NCBI GenBank assembly: GCA_001704065.1
Contig: LHBX01000026.1
Span: 1 to 61,211, forward strand
Length of the DNA stretch: 61,211 nucleotides
Origin: Pelagibacteraceae bacterium GOM-A1
GTDB taxonomy: Bacteria > Pseudomonadota > Alphaproteobacteria > Pelagibacterales > Pelagibacteraceae
Direction: 5' to 3'
Under the pieces are notes generated by a model that was not told where the DNA came from, made no database searches, and saw only the letters and a list, made by a program, of their open reading frames with translations. Positions 43,958 through 53,888 of this stretch are shown here, in pieces; position 1 is the first letter of the stretch, and each line of letters begins with the position of its first letter. A program made the position numbers and the translations under genes.

Positions 43958-44980
43958 ATGGGATTGAAGAATTTTACATATGAGAAAAGTGGTGTAAGCA
44001 TAAAAAAAGCAGATAAATTTATTAAATTTATATCCTCAAGCACAAAAAAATCAAAAAAAAGTGGTAAATTTAAGAATATTGGAGGTTTTGGAGCGCTTAC
44101 AAAACTGCCAAGTAATTTAAAGAATCCATATCTTGTAACTAGCACAGATGGAGTTGGTACAAAAATTGAAGTTGCAAATATGCTGGGTAAATTTGATACA
44201 ATCGGAGTGGATCTTGTGGCAATGTGTGTAAATGACATTATAGTTCAAGGAGCGAAACCTTTAGTTTTTTTAGATTATATATCTGTCGAAAAAATTGATA
44301 CGAAAAAGCTAAAAAATATAATTAGAGGAATAATTAAAGGCTGCAAATTAGCTGACTGTGAATTAGTTGGTGGAGAAACTGCAGAAATGCCTGGAACATA
44401 TTCCAAAGGTAAATTTGATATTGCAGGATTTTCTTTAGGCTTAGTAGAGAAAGACAAAATATTATTAAATAAAATAAAAGAAAAAGATTTAGTACTGGCA
44501 ATACCTTCCAGTGGTCTCCACTCAAATGGATATTCCTTAGTAAGACATATTATAAAAAAAAAGAAAATTAATATAAAAAAAAATTCATTTTTAAAAAAAG
44601 AATTATTGGTACCAACTAAAATATATGTAATGCATGTATTAGAATTAATTAAAAAAAAGTATTTGAATGCTTGTGCAAATATCACTGGTGGTGGATTAAA
44701 AGACAATATTGAAAGAATAATACCAGATAATTACTGCGCTGAAATAAATTTAGAAAAAATAAAAACATTAAAAATATTTAGATGGCTTAAAAGTCAAGGT
44801 GTTAGCGATCAAGAAATGCTAAAAACTTTTAATTGTGGTGTGGGTTTTTGTTTAATAGTAAAACGTTCAAACTACAAAAAAGTAATTAGATTATTTCCAA
44901 AAGAATATAAACCTTATGTCATTGGAAAAATTACAAAAAATTCAGAAAAAGTAAAATTGAGTGGAAAAGTTATCTGGTAA
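43958..44980 (+). CDS. purM: Phosphoribosylformylglycinamidine cyclo-ligase
   Basis: PurM closes the imidazole ring (AIR formation) in purine synthesis. The 340-residue product has GGFGALTKLP, STDGVGTKIEVA, VAMCVNDIIVQGAKPLVFLDY, GGETAEMPGTY, PSSGLHSNGYSL and ITGGGLKDNIER, all hallmark strings. Length is normal. It overlaps purN by 20 bp. Confidence 0.97.
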   Translation: MGLKNFTYEKSGVSIKKADKFIKFISSSTKKSKKSGKFKNIGGFGALTKLPSNLKNPYLVTSTDGVGTKIEVANMLGKFDTIGVDLVAMCVNDIIVQGAKPLVFLDYISVEKIDTKKLKNIIRGIIKGCKLADCELVGGETAEMPGTYSKGKFDIAGFSLGLVEKDKILLNKIKEKDLVLAIPSSGLHSNGYSLVRHIIKKKKINIKKNSFLKKELLVPTKIYVMHVLELIKKKYLNACANITGGGLKDNIERIIPDNYCAEINLEKIKTLKIFRWLKSQGVSDQEMLKTFNCGVGFCLIVKRSNYKKVIRLFPKEYKPYVIGKITKNSEKVKLSGKVIW

Positions 44981-45539
44981 AAAAAATACAGCAGTTTTAA
45001 TAAGTGGTAGAGGTAGTAATCTAAGATCACTAGTTAAATATTCAAAAACGAAAAAATCTTTAATTAGAATTGTTCTAGTTGTCTCTAATAATTTTAGTGC
45101 AAAAGGATTAGATTATGCAAATAAGTCTAAGATCAATAATGTCTTTATTAAAGATTCTAATAAAAAAAGTTTTGAAGATCGTTTGTTAAAATTATTAAAA
45201 AAGAATAATGTTGATTTTATTTGTTTAGCTGGATTTATGAAAATACTATCAGGTAGTTTTGTAAGAAAATTTAATAAACCTATACTTAATATTCACCCTT
45301 CTCTTCTTCCTAAGTATAAAGGCCTAAATACACACAGTAGAGCAATTCAAAATAAAGACAAATATTCTGGAGCTACAGTTCATATCGTCAATGAGAAATT
45401 AGATTCAGGTAAGATTATATTACAAAAAAAAGTAAAAATTCTAAAATCTGAAAGTGTAAAAAGTTTAGAAAAAAAAGTTTTAAAAATCGAACATAAAATA
45501 TATCCAAAAGCAATTATAAAATTATTTGCTAGTGATTAA
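44961..45539 (+). CDS. purN: Phosphoribosylglycinamide formyltransferase
   Basis: PurN formylates GAR with 10-formyl-THF. The 192-residue product starts at GTG 44961 and has VLISGRGSNLRSL, FICLAGFMKILSG, the catalytic NIHPSLLPKYKGLNTH and HIVNEKLDSGKI. It is coupled to purM by a 20-bp overlap and overlaps the convergent ndk by 11 bp. Confidence 0.96.
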   Translation: MEKLSGKKNTAVLISGRGSNLRSLVKYSKTKKSLIRIVLVVSNNFSAKGLDYANKSKINNVFIKDSNKKSFEDRLLKLLKKNNVDFICLAGFMKILSGSFVRKFNKPILNIHPSLLPKYKGLNTHSRAIQNKDKYSGATVHIVNEKLDSGKIILQKKVKILKSESVKSLEKKVLKIEHKIYPKAIIKLFASD

Positions 45540-45939
45540 AAAAAAAATCTAGTTCAATCTTAGCATTTTCAAGACTGTCTGAACCATGAACGGAGTTTTT
45601 ATCAATTGATATACCGTATTTTTTCCTCAAAGTACCCTCATCTGCGTCAACTGGATTTGTTGCTCCCATTAACTTTCTATTTTCCATAACAGCATTTTCT
45701 CGTTGTAAAGTCATGACAACAATAGGGCCTGAAGACAAATAATTGCATAAATCGTTATAAAACGGTTTGGTCTCATGTACTTTATAAAACTTTTCAGCTT
45801 CCTCTTTAGATATATGGATTTTTTTTTCTTTTATTATTTCAAATCCTTTGTTTATAAAGTCCTGCTTAATTTGATTTTGAAGATCTCTTTCAACTGCATC
45901 TGGTTTAATTATCGATAAAGTTTGCTCAATATTACTCAT
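45529..45939 (-). CDS. ndk: Nucleoside diphosphate kinase
   Basis: Ndk balances NTP pools by transferring gamma-phosphate through a histidine. The 136-residue product begins MSNIEQTLSIIKPDAVER and contains the active-site NSVHGSDSLENA. I placed the start at 45939, because GAGGA lies 5 bases before it; the upstream ATG at 45951 would place that Shine-Dalgarno sequence inside the coding region. It overlaps pepA by 8 bp. Confidence 0.95.
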   Translation of the reverse strand: MSNIEQTLSIIKPDAVERDLQNQIKQDFINKGFEIIKEKKIHISKEEAEKFYKVHETKPFYNDLCNYLSSGPIVVMTLQRENAVMENRKLMGATNPVDADEGTLRKKYGISIDKNSVHGSDSLENAKIELDFFFNH

Positions 45940-47368
45940 AGTTATCCTCAATTAATTTATTTAACAATCTAACTCCATAACCAGTTGCACCACCAGAATT
46001 AAGCGCTCCTCCATATTTTGAAAATGCCATACCAGCAATATCTAAATGGGCCCATGGAGTTTTATTTATTATGAACCTCTGTAAAAATTGTGCTGCTGTA
46101 GTCGAACCTGCTCCACCTACATAATTAATATTTTGCATATCTGCATTTTTTGAATTTATTAATTTATCAAAGTTTTCATTTAAAGGCATTCTCCAAAGTT
46201 TTTCTTCAACACTTTCTCCTGCATCAATTAGTTGTTTAGATAATTTATCATTATTTGAAAATAAGCCTGCATACTCAGAACCAAGAGAAACAATTATAGC
46301 CCCAGTTAATGTTGCTAAATCAACAATAAATTGTGGCTTAAATTTTTCTTCTGTAAATGTTAAAGCATCTGCTAAAACTAACCTTCCCTCAGCGTCAGTA
46401 TTTAAAACTTCAATTGTTTTTCCGCTATAAGATTTTACAATATCACCAGGTCTTTGAGCATTTCCACTTACCATATTTTCTACTAGTCCAACTACACCAA
46501 CAGCATTAATTTTTGATTTTCTTAATGCAAGAGTTTTCATTAGACCAACAACAGTAGCAGAGCCTGCCATATCATAGGTCATATCTTCCATAAATTTTGC
46601 TGGTTTTAAAGAATAACCCCCAGTATCAAAACATACACCTTTACCAACAAATGCTAATGGTTTAGATTTATTTTTTGCACCATTCCATTCCATAGTGACC
46701 AAATATGATCCCCTGATACTTCCTTGTCCAACACCCAATAAAGCATTCATACCCATCTTTTTTAATTTTTTTTGATCATATACAGTAACTTTTAATCCAA
46801 ATTTTCTTAATTTAAGTAGACGTCTCGCATATTCATCTGGGTGTAAAACATTTCCTGGTTCAGACACAAGATCCCTAGTTAGAAAAATACCTTCTAGAAG
46901 TGAATTTAATTTATTTCTTAACGAATTTGAATTTTTTGATTTTGTCCCAACTATATATAAATTATTATTTTCATATTTGGTTTTATCAGATTTATAAACA
47001 TTGAATTCATAAGACTTGAGCTGTGCTCCGTGTAAAAGCTTTTCCAACTGAACATTGGTGAGAAAAGATGAACTAGATGTAAAAAATGATCTTTCAATTT
47101 TGTTGTTTTTTAAAAAAATATACAATTGTGATCCAAGCTTCTCATAATCTAAAGAAGTTTTAGTCTTCATACAATTTACAAAAATATAATTTTTGTCTTT
47201 TATATTTTTAACAAAGAATTTTTTCTCTAAAAATAACTTATCTTTAAACAATGATTTATTCGAAGATTTTAGTATTTTATTTTTGACAGCTCTATCTTTT
47301 ACTAGAATAATCTCATTATCTATAGCTTGTTTAGGAACTTTATTTACAAAATCTAATTTTAGCTTCAT
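45932..47368 (-). CDS. pepA: Leucyl (cytosol) aminopeptidase
   Basis: This 478-residue M17 dinuclear-metal aminopeptidase is involved in peptide turnover. Metal and catalytic motifs are present: VGKGVCFDTGGYSLKPA, DMAGSATV, and NTDAEGRLVLADAL. A less conserved N-terminal domain (about 1-160) precedes. It is divergent from lptF by 54 bp, an arrangement conserved in proteobacteria. Confidence 0.95.
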   Translation of the reverse strand: MKLKLDFVNKVPKQAIDNEIILVKDRAVKNKILKSSNKSLFKDKLFLEKKFFVKNIKDKNYIFVNCMKTKTSLDYEKLGSQLYIFLKNNKIERSFFTSSSSFLTNVQLEKLLHGAQLKSYEFNVYKSDKTKYENNNLYIVGTKSKNSNSLRNKLNSLLEGIFLTRDLVSEPGNVLHPDEYARRLLKLRKFGLKVTVYDQKKLKKMGMNALLGVGQGSIRGSYLVTMEWNGAKNKSKPLAFVGKGVCFDTGGYSLKPAKFMEDMTYDMAGSATVVGLMKTLALRKSKINAVGVVGLVENMVSGNAQRPGDIVKSYSGKTIEVLNTDAEGRLVLADALTFTEEKFKPQFIVDLATLTGAIIVSLGSEYAGLFSNNDKLSKQLIDAGESVEEKLWRMPLNENFDKLINSKNADMQNINYVGGAGSTTAAQFLQRFIINKTPWAHLDIAGMAFSKYGGALNSGGATGYGVRLLNKLIEDNYE

Positions 47369-47422
47369 TTTTTTGAAATATTTAATAGATAATGTTGTAT
47401 ATTTATTAAATTTATAATTTCA

Positions 47423-48553
47423 ATGAATAAATTAATATTTCGTAAGTTATATTTTGATATTGTGACTTTTTTTGCACTATCATCTTTAGCTATTACTATC
47501 ATTGTATGGGTCATACAAGGTGTGAATTTATTGGATATTGTCTCTGAGAAAGGTCATTCATTTAAAGTATATTTTTTATACTCAACTTTAAATATACCTA
47601 AAATTTTTTCAAAATTAATAATATTTTCATATTTTTTGAGCCTTTTTGTAGTGATTAATCGTTACCAAGATAACAATGAAATTTTAGTATTTTGGATAAA
47701 TGGAATAAAAAAGATTTCATTTATAAATTTTATATTTAAAATTTCTTTAGCATTTGTCATTTTGCAACTAACTTTTAATTTATTTATAGTTCCCTATACA
47801 CAGAATCTGGCTCAAAATTATTTAAAAAACTCATCCATTGATTTTTTTCCAAAACTTATTCAAGAAAAAAAGTTTTCCAAAGTGACAGAAAATTTAAATA
47901 TTTTTGTTGAAAAATATAGTGGTGATGGAATTTTAGAAGGAATATATATAAAAGAAAAAATTGAGAACAGTGGAAATAAAATAATTATTGCAAGCACAGG
48001 GAGATTGAATCAAGCTGAAGACGGATATAACTTTCAACTTTACAACGGAAAAATAATTAATATTAACGATAAGGGTAGCTTTAATTTAGGTTTCAAAGAA
48101 ACAATTTATTCACTCTCTGATTTAAACTTTAAAACGAGAAAAGAAATAAAACTTGGTGAATCTAAAACATCATTTTTAATTTCTTGTTTGGAGAAGAACC
48201 TAATAGATAGAAAAAGTTTAAAATTAAGATGTGGTAATAAAGATACTTTTTTAATGAATGATATTTACGAAGAAACTTTTAAAAGAGTTGTAAATCCAAT
48301 ATATATAATTATACTTTCTTTAATAAGTTCTCTTCTTATACTAAAATCTAAAGACAGTAACTTAAAAAGTATTTTTAAACTTTTATTATTTCTATTTGGG
48401 TTTTCAATTATTATATTTTCAGAATTGAGTTATAAATTCATTAATACAATTTTTGAAATTGAATTAATTTTCCTAACATTACCTATTATTTTTGTAATCT
48501 TATTTTACTTTTTGATTTTATTAAAAACTAATTTTAAACCAAGATATTTATGA
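47423..48553 (+). CDS. lptF: LPS export permease LptF
   Basis: LptF pairs with LptG in the inner-membrane LptB2FG transporter that extracts lipopolysaccharide. The 376-residue product has six hydrophobic segments (three N-terminal, three C-terminal) flanking a periplasmic jellyroll domain, and the family segment VINRYQDNNEILVFWINGIK. It overlaps lptG by 4 bp (ATGA) and is followed by lptD, confirming the pathway. Confidence 0.92.
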   Translation: MNKLIFRKLYFDIVTFFALSSLAITIIVWVIQGVNLLDIVSEKGHSFKVYFLYSTLNIPKIFSKLIIFSYFLSLFVVINRYQDNNEILVFWINGIKKISFINFIFKISLAFVILQLTFNLFIVPYTQNLAQNYLKNSSIDFFPKLIQEKKFSKVTENLNIFVEKYSGDGILEGIYIKEKIENSGNKIIIASTGRLNQAEDGYNFQLYNGKIININDKGSFNLGFKETIYSLSDLNFKTRKEIKLGESKTSFLISCLEKNLIDRKSLKLRCGNKDTFLMNDIYEETFKRVVNPIYIIILSLISSLLILKSKDSNLKSIFKLLLFLFGFSIIIFSELSYKFINTIFEIELIFLTLPIIFVILFYFLILLKTNFKPRYL

Positions 48554-49632
48554 TATTGAAAAAATACCAAACTTATTTAGGAAAATTATTTATTGAAAAA
48601 TTTATTAAAATAAGTCTTATTTTTTTTTGTGTAGTAATTATTATAAATTTTTTTGAAGAAATAAGATTTGCAGAAAAATATAATACTGATCTTTACTATA
48701 CTATTTATTTATCTCTACTAAATGCACCATCTTTAATATTTGAAGTACTACCTTTTGTATTTTTTGTTGCAATAAAATTTTTTTACTTGGATTTAATTGA
48801 AAAAGATGAGCTTAACATTTTAAATTCCAATGGTATCAGTAATTTAAAAATTATTTATCTTTTAATAATTATTACAACAACGCTTGGGATATTTTTGCTC
48901 TTGTTTTATTACTCTTTTTCTTCAAGCTTAAAAAGTAAGTATTTAGACATAAAAAATAGCTTCTCAAACTCAAATGAATATTTGGCTGTTGTAAATGATG
49001 ATGGTCTATGGATAAAAGAAGAAATTGATGACAGGCTATACATTATTCATGCCGAAAAATTTGAGAAAGATAAACTAAAATATCTTACTATAAACGAGGC
49101 AACTAAATATTATGAAAGCAAAAGTACTTTAATTGCAGAAACCGCAAATATTAATTCTAATAATTGGCAATTAGGTAACGTATCAATATTGAATGAAAAT
49201 GGTGAAACTAAGAAATTTAAGAGTTATGTTCATAATTCGTCTTTTGATGGTGAAATTATTTCAAATTTATTCTCAAATTTAAATGCTTTAAATATTTATG
49301 AACTTCATAAATTATCAAATAGTTATTTAAAAATTGGATATTCAAATACTGATATTAAAATTCACTTAAATAAAATATATAGTATGCCTTTATTCTACAT
49401 ATTGATGACTATTTTAGGATTTATAATAATTAAAAAAATAAGAGTATTAAACTCAAAATTTTTTGCCATCATATTTGGTATTTTTGTATCAGTGGTTGTC
49501 TATTACATAAATTATTTTTCAAGTATAATGGGTCATAGTGGTCTAATTCCTATTGAGTTATCAATCTGGGTACCACTCTTAATACTTTTTTTAATTTGTA
49601 ATATTGGGTTATTAAAAATTGATGAAAAATAA
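48550..49632 (+). CDS. lptG: LPS export permease LptG
   Basis: This partner of LptF has the same YjgP/YjgQ fold with six membrane segments and a central periplasmic domain. The 360-residue product includes VLPFVFFVAIKFFYLDLIEK and ELNILNSNGISNLKI typical of the family and a C-terminal LPIELSIWVPLLIL-type helix. It is translationally coupled on both sides. Confidence 0.92.
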   Translation: MILKKYQTYLGKLFIEKFIKISLIFFCVVIIINFFEEIRFAEKYNTDLYYTIYLSLLNAPSLIFEVLPFVFFVAIKFFYLDLIEKDELNILNSNGISNLKIIYLLIIITTTLGIFLLLFYYSFSSSLKSKYLDIKNSFSNSNEYLAVVNDDGLWIKEEIDDRLYIIHAEKFEKDKLKYLTINEATKYYESKSTLIAETANINSNNWQLGNVSILNENGETKKFKSYVHNSSFDGEIISNLFSNLNALNIYELHKLSNSYLKIGYSNTDIKIHLNKIYSMPLFYILMTILGFIIIKKIRVLNSKFFAIIFGIFVSVVVYYINYFSSIMGHSGLIPIELSIWVPLLILFLICNIGLLKIDEK

Positions 49633-52012
49633 AAAATTACAAATTACTGCAATTATTTATTTTATTTTATCAGTTAATTTATTTGCGCAAGAAATTAAAT
49701 TTCAGGCTGAAAAAATGGATATTAAAGATGGTGGTGATACTATTTTAGCATTCTTTTCTAATACATTAATTCCAAGCAAAAAGGTAACTATAAAATCCAA
49801 TAAAGCAAATTATAATAAAAAAACTGAAGTTATAATTTTTACAAATAATGTAAATATTCAAGATAACTTAAATTCGATATCTATTAAAAGTAACAAAGTT
49901 AAATATGAAAAAAAAAATGATATTTTTTACAGTCATGGTGCCACTAAGATTAATATAAAAGATAAATATAAAATAGACTCAAAAAATATTTATTTTGATA
50001 GGAATAAACAAATTATTTATGGAAATGAGAAGACATTAATCACAGATGATAAAGCTAATATATATGAGTTGCTAGATACTTTTCAAATAAACTTAATAGA
50101 AGAAATAATAACAGCTAAAAATGCCTTAATAAAAGATAAAGACGAAAATAAATATTTGTTTGAAAATTTGATGGTAAATTTAAAAGTTAACGAAATTGTT
50201 GGTAAAGAATTAGATATTAATTTTAAGAAATCATATTTCGGAAACGAGAAAAATGATCCAGTTCTTAAAGGGAGGAGTTCATTTTCAAATGATGATGAAC
50301 TTAAAGTATATAAAGGAGTTTTTAGTACTTGCAACATTGAAAATAAAGAATGTAGAGGATGGGAACTAAATACCGAAGAGTTTAAACATGACAAAAGAAA
50401 AAAGATATTTGAATACAAAAATTCTTGGTTAAAAATATTTGATTATAAAGTTTTTTATTTACCTTATTTTAATCATCCAGACCCGTCTGTAAAAAGAAAA
50501 TCAGGATTACTAACACCATCTTACACTACTTCAGATAGCTTGGGTACTTCAATAAATCTTCCTTATTTTAAAATTTTAAGTGTTGATAAAGATATTACAT
50601 TCAATCCAAGAATTTATGCAGATAAAAGTTTTCTTTTACAGAATGAATATAGACAAGCTTTACAAAATTCAGATATACTTAGTGATTTTAGCTTTTTGGT
50701 TGGTGATGCAGGTACAAAAGGTCATTTATTTTATAATCAGTTAGGCGAAGTGAAAAATGCAAGTTATGAAATAAATCTTCAAAATGTTAGAGGAGACAAT
50801 TATTTAAAGACGCATAAACTAATTGACACTTCTCCTTTAATTGAAAATGATGGACTTTTAACTTCTAGTTTGAAACTTAATTGGAATTTAGATAACTCTA
50901 AATTAGATACATCTTTTACAATTTATGAAGATTTATCAAGAAATTATCATGACAGATTTCAATATATATTTCCAGATTTCAATTATTCAAAAAATCTCGA
51001 AATTCCAAAAGAGTACAATGGTAACTTTAATTTCAATTCATATGGTCATAATAAATTATACGACACAAATGTCTCTGAAACTGTTTTAACAAATGATTTT
51101 CTTTTTTCTTCTAATAAATTTGTAAATTCAAAAGGTATAGTTACAGATTATGATTTATTGCTAAAAAATTCTAATGACTATTCAAAAAATTCATCAAATT
51201 ATGATGAAAATTTAAATTATAATTTATTTGGAGTTTTTAAAATTGATGCAAATTATCCTTTGCAAAAAATAGAAGGTGATTATGTCCATTTATTAAAACC
51301 AATAGCTTCATTTAGATATAGCCCTAATGGAAATACTGATATGTCAAATAAAGATGTATTTCTAAATTACAACAGTGTATTTAATTTGAATCGTATTGGA
51401 TCTAGTTCTCAAGTTGAAGGGGGTGAGTCATTAAGCCTAGGTTTAGAATATATAAAAAAAAATAATTTAGGTTTTGATTCAATAGATTTTAAATTAGCAA
51501 ATGTATTAAAAGCAGATGAAGATCACAATATGCCTTCAAAATCAAAATTAAATAATAAAAGAAGTGATCTTTTTGGAGATCTAAAATTTGGAATTAATGA
51601 AAATTTTAATTTAAATTATAATTTTTCATACGATAAAGATTTAAAGTATTCTAATTTAGACCAATTTAGTTTTGATTTTAGTGTTAATAATTTTTATACA
51701 AATGTTTCATATTATTCTGAGCATAATGATCTTCCAAACGTAGAAAATATTAAAAATACTAGTAAGTATGAATTTAATGAGGAAAATAAATTAACCTTTG
51801 AGATATCGAAAGATCTAAATGAAAATTTTACTCAATATTATGATTTAATTTACACTCATGAAACTGATTGTATTTCCTTAAACCTTAGTTTTAATAAATC
51901 ATTTTATAATGATGGAAGTTTAGAACCAAGTAAAAGCTTATCATTTTTAATAAAAATAATACCTTTCACAGAATTAGGAGTACCAAATTTAGGCAATCTA
52001 GTAGGTCAATAA
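49622..52012 (+). CDS. lptD: LPS assembly outer-membrane protein LptD
   Basis: LptD is the outer-membrane beta-barrel that inserts LPS into the outer leaflet. The 796-residue product has a signal peptide (residues 1-22, cleavage before QEIKFQ), an N-terminal OstA/LptA-like domain (about 30-230) and a C-terminal barrel. The conserved region STCNIENKECRGWELN and YLPYFNHPDPSVKRKSGLLT matches LptD family cores. I use the ATG at 49622; a TTG precedes it. It overlaps lptG by 11 bp and abuts surA by 3 bp. Confidence 0.93.
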   Translation: MKNKKLQITAIIYFILSVNLFAQEIKFQAEKMDIKDGGDTILAFFSNTLIPSKKVTIKSNKANYNKKTEVIIFTNNVNIQDNLNSISIKSNKVKYEKKNDIFYSHGATKINIKDKYKIDSKNIYFDRNKQIIYGNEKTLITDDKANIYELLDTFQINLIEEIITAKNALIKDKDENKYLFENLMVNLKVNEIVGKELDINFKKSYFGNEKNDPVLKGRSSFSNDDELKVYKGVFSTCNIENKECRGWELNTEEFKHDKRKKIFEYKNSWLKIFDYKVFYLPYFNHPDPSVKRKSGLLTPSYTTSDSLGTSINLPYFKILSVDKDITFNPRIYADKSFLLQNEYRQALQNSDILSDFSFLVGDAGTKGHLFYNQLGEVKNASYEINLQNVRGDNYLKTHKLIDTSPLIENDGLLTSSLKLNWNLDNSKLDTSFTIYEDLSRNYHDRFQYIFPDFNYSKNLEIPKEYNGNFNFNSYGHNKLYDTNVSETVLTNDFLFSSNKFVNSKGIVTDYDLLLKNSNDYSKNSSNYDENLNYNLFGVFKIDANYPLQKIEGDYVHLLKPIASFRYSPNGNTDMSNKDVFLNYNSVFNLNRIGSSSQVEGGESLSLGLEYIKKNNLGFDSIDFKLANVLKADEDHNMPSKSKLNNKRSDLFGDLKFGINENFNLNYNFSYDKDLKYSNLDQFSFDFSVNNFYTNVSYYSEHNDLPNVENIKNTSKYEFNEENKLTFEISKDLNENFTQYYDLIYTHETDCISLNLSFNKSFYNDGSLEPSKSLSFLIKIIPFTELGVPNLGNLVGQ

Positions 52013-52015
52013 TTT

Positions 52016-52936
52016 ATGTTGAAAGTACATTTTCTAATTTTTTTTTTGATTTTTTTTAAGAGTTCAGTCTCATTTTCACAAATTCAAATAAAATATAAAA
52101 TTGGTGAAGAAATCATCACAAATGTAGATATTTTAAATGAGAAAAAATATTTAATATTTTTAAGACCAGGTTTAAAAAAATTACCAGAGACTGAAATAAC
52201 AAAAATTTCTACAAATTCTTTAATTAAAGAAATAATAAAAAAAAAGGAATTAAAAAAAATTTTCAAAGATATTGAAAAAAAAGAGTACGGAGAAATTAAA
52301 AAAAATCTTTTTAATTTTAAAAAAGTTAAAAATGAAAATGAGTTTATAGAATTAATAAAAAAAAATAATATCAGCTATGAAAAAATTTTAGAAAAAATAA
52401 AATACGAGGCACTATGGAATGAATTAATTTTTAGAAAATTTAATAGTCTTGTAAAAATAGATGAAAAAAAACTGAAAGAAAAACTTATTTTAAAGTTTTC
52501 GAGTGATAAAAAGTTTGAATATAATTTATCTGAGATATTATTCGAGGTTGAAAAAAATGAAACATTTAAAAACAAATATAATCAAATAATAGAATTTATA
52601 AATTTAAATGATTTTAAAACAGCAGCGTCAAAATTTAGTGTATCAAGTAGCTCAAATAAAGGTGGTGATATTGGTTGGGTGAAAGAAACTTTATTATCCG
52701 ATCGTTTGGTTAAAATATTAAAAGGAACCAAGAAAGATGAATTAATAAAACCTATAAAATACCCAAATGGGTATTTAATAATAAAAATAAATGAAATAAG
52801 AGAAATAAAACAATCATTAAATATTGATAATGAATTAAAAGAGAGCGTTAATTTTGAGAGAAACAAACAATTAAATCAGTTTTCACTATTATATTATAAA
52901 AAATTAAAACAAAACACCACTATAAATGAATATTAA
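52016..52936 (+). CDS. surA: Periplasmic chaperone/peptidyl-prolyl isomerase SurA
   Basis: SurA assists folding of outer-membrane proteins, notably LptD. The 306-residue product has a signal peptide (residues 1-22), the SurA N-terminal region (YKIGEEIITNVDI, which corresponds to VxxxVITxxEL) and one parvulin domain (about 165-260) with FSVSSSSNKGGDIGWVKETL. It is shorter than E. coli SurA (428 residues), having a single PPIase domain as in many alphaproteobacteria. Very lysine-rich. Confidence 0.88.
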   Translation: MLKVHFLIFFLIFFKSSVSFSQIQIKYKIGEEIITNVDILNEKKYLIFLRPGLKKLPETEITKISTNSLIKEIIKKKELKKIFKDIEKKEYGEIKKNLFNFKKVKNENEFIELIKKNNISYEKILEKIKYEALWNELIFRKFNSLVKIDEKKLKEKLILKFSSDKKFEYNLSEILFEVEKNETFKNKYNQIIEFINLNDFKTAASKFSVSSSSNKGGDIGWVKETLLSDRLVKILKGTKKDELIKPIKYPNGYLIIKINEIREIKQSLNIDNELKESVNFERNKQLNQFSLLYYKKLKQNTTINEY

Positions 52937-53888
52937 ATATATAATAATTGTTCTTGGAGAGCCTTATAGTACTTTTTCTGAGATAATTGGCAAATATTTT
53001 AAAAAGGTAAAAAAATTTAAAAAAAAAATAATCCTAATTGGAAATAAAAGTTTACTTATCAAACAGCTGCAAAAATTAAATTTAAGTACTTCGTTAAATG
53101 AAGTTAGTGATTATCGCGAAGCAAAAAAAAATGTAATCAACATAATTGATATATATTTTGGGTATAAAAAAACATTCTCAAATATTTCGATAAAATCTAA
53201 CAAATATATTGAAAAAAGTTTTGAAAAATCTTTAGAAATTATAAGAAAAGAAAAGAAAAAATGTGTATTAATTAATGGTCCAATTTCAAAGAAAACTTTT
53301 TTAAGAAAAAGATATTCTGGAATAACTGAATATTTAGCTGACAAAACAAATTCTAAGAGTGAAGTTATGTTGATTTATAATAAAAAAATATCTGTATCTC
53401 CTTTAACAACACATATTCCTATTAAATATGTTTATAAAAAAATTAATAAATCAAAAATTATTAAAAATATTTTAAATTTAAATAAATTTTATAAAGAATT
53501 GTTTCATCAGAAATTCCGTTGTGCAGTGTTAGGTTTAAACCCTCATTGTGAAACTTTAGACAATTTTAGTGAAGAAGATAAAATAATAAAACCTGCAATT
53601 TACTATTTAAAAAAAAAAGGAATCAATATTAATGGGCCATTTTCAGCTGATACATTTTTTTTGAAAGAAAATTTAAATAATTATGATGTAGTATTAGGCA
53701 TGTATCATGATCAAGTTTTAACACCAATAAAAACACTTTTTAATTTTGAAGCTATAAATATTACTGTAGGACTTCCATTTATTAGAATTTCACCTGATCA
53801 TGGAACTAACGCAAAAATGTTAGGGGAAAAAAAATCTAATCCTGCGTCCTTTTTTTATGCAATGAAATTTGCTGAAAAATTAAAATGA
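52926..53888 (+). CDS. pdxA: 4-hydroxythreonine-4-phosphate dehydrogenase
   Basis: PdxA oxidises 4-phosphohydroxy-threonine in the pyridoxal-phosphate pathway. The 320-residue product has AVLGLNPHCE (metal-binding His), the phosphate-binding GPFSADTFF, YHDQVLTPIKTLFNFEAIN and the C-terminal RISPDHGTNAKMLG, all in the family order. The N-terminal half is more diverged than usual. It overlaps surA and rsmA. Confidence 0.92.
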   Translation: MNIKYIIIVLGEPYSTFSEIIGKYFKKVKKFKKKIILIGNKSLLIKQLQKLNLSTSLNEVSDYREAKKNVINIIDIYFGYKKTFSNISIKSNKYIEKSFEKSLEIIRKEKKKCVLINGPISKKTFLRKRYSGITEYLADKTNSKSEVMLIYNKKISVSPLTTHIPIKYVYKKINKSKIIKNILNLNKFYKELFHQKFRCAVLGLNPHCETLDNFSEEDKIIKPAIYYLKKKGININGPFSADTFFLKENLNNYDVVLGMYHDQVLTPIKTLFNFEAINITVGLPFIRISPDHGTNAKMLGEKKSNPASFFYAMKFAEKLK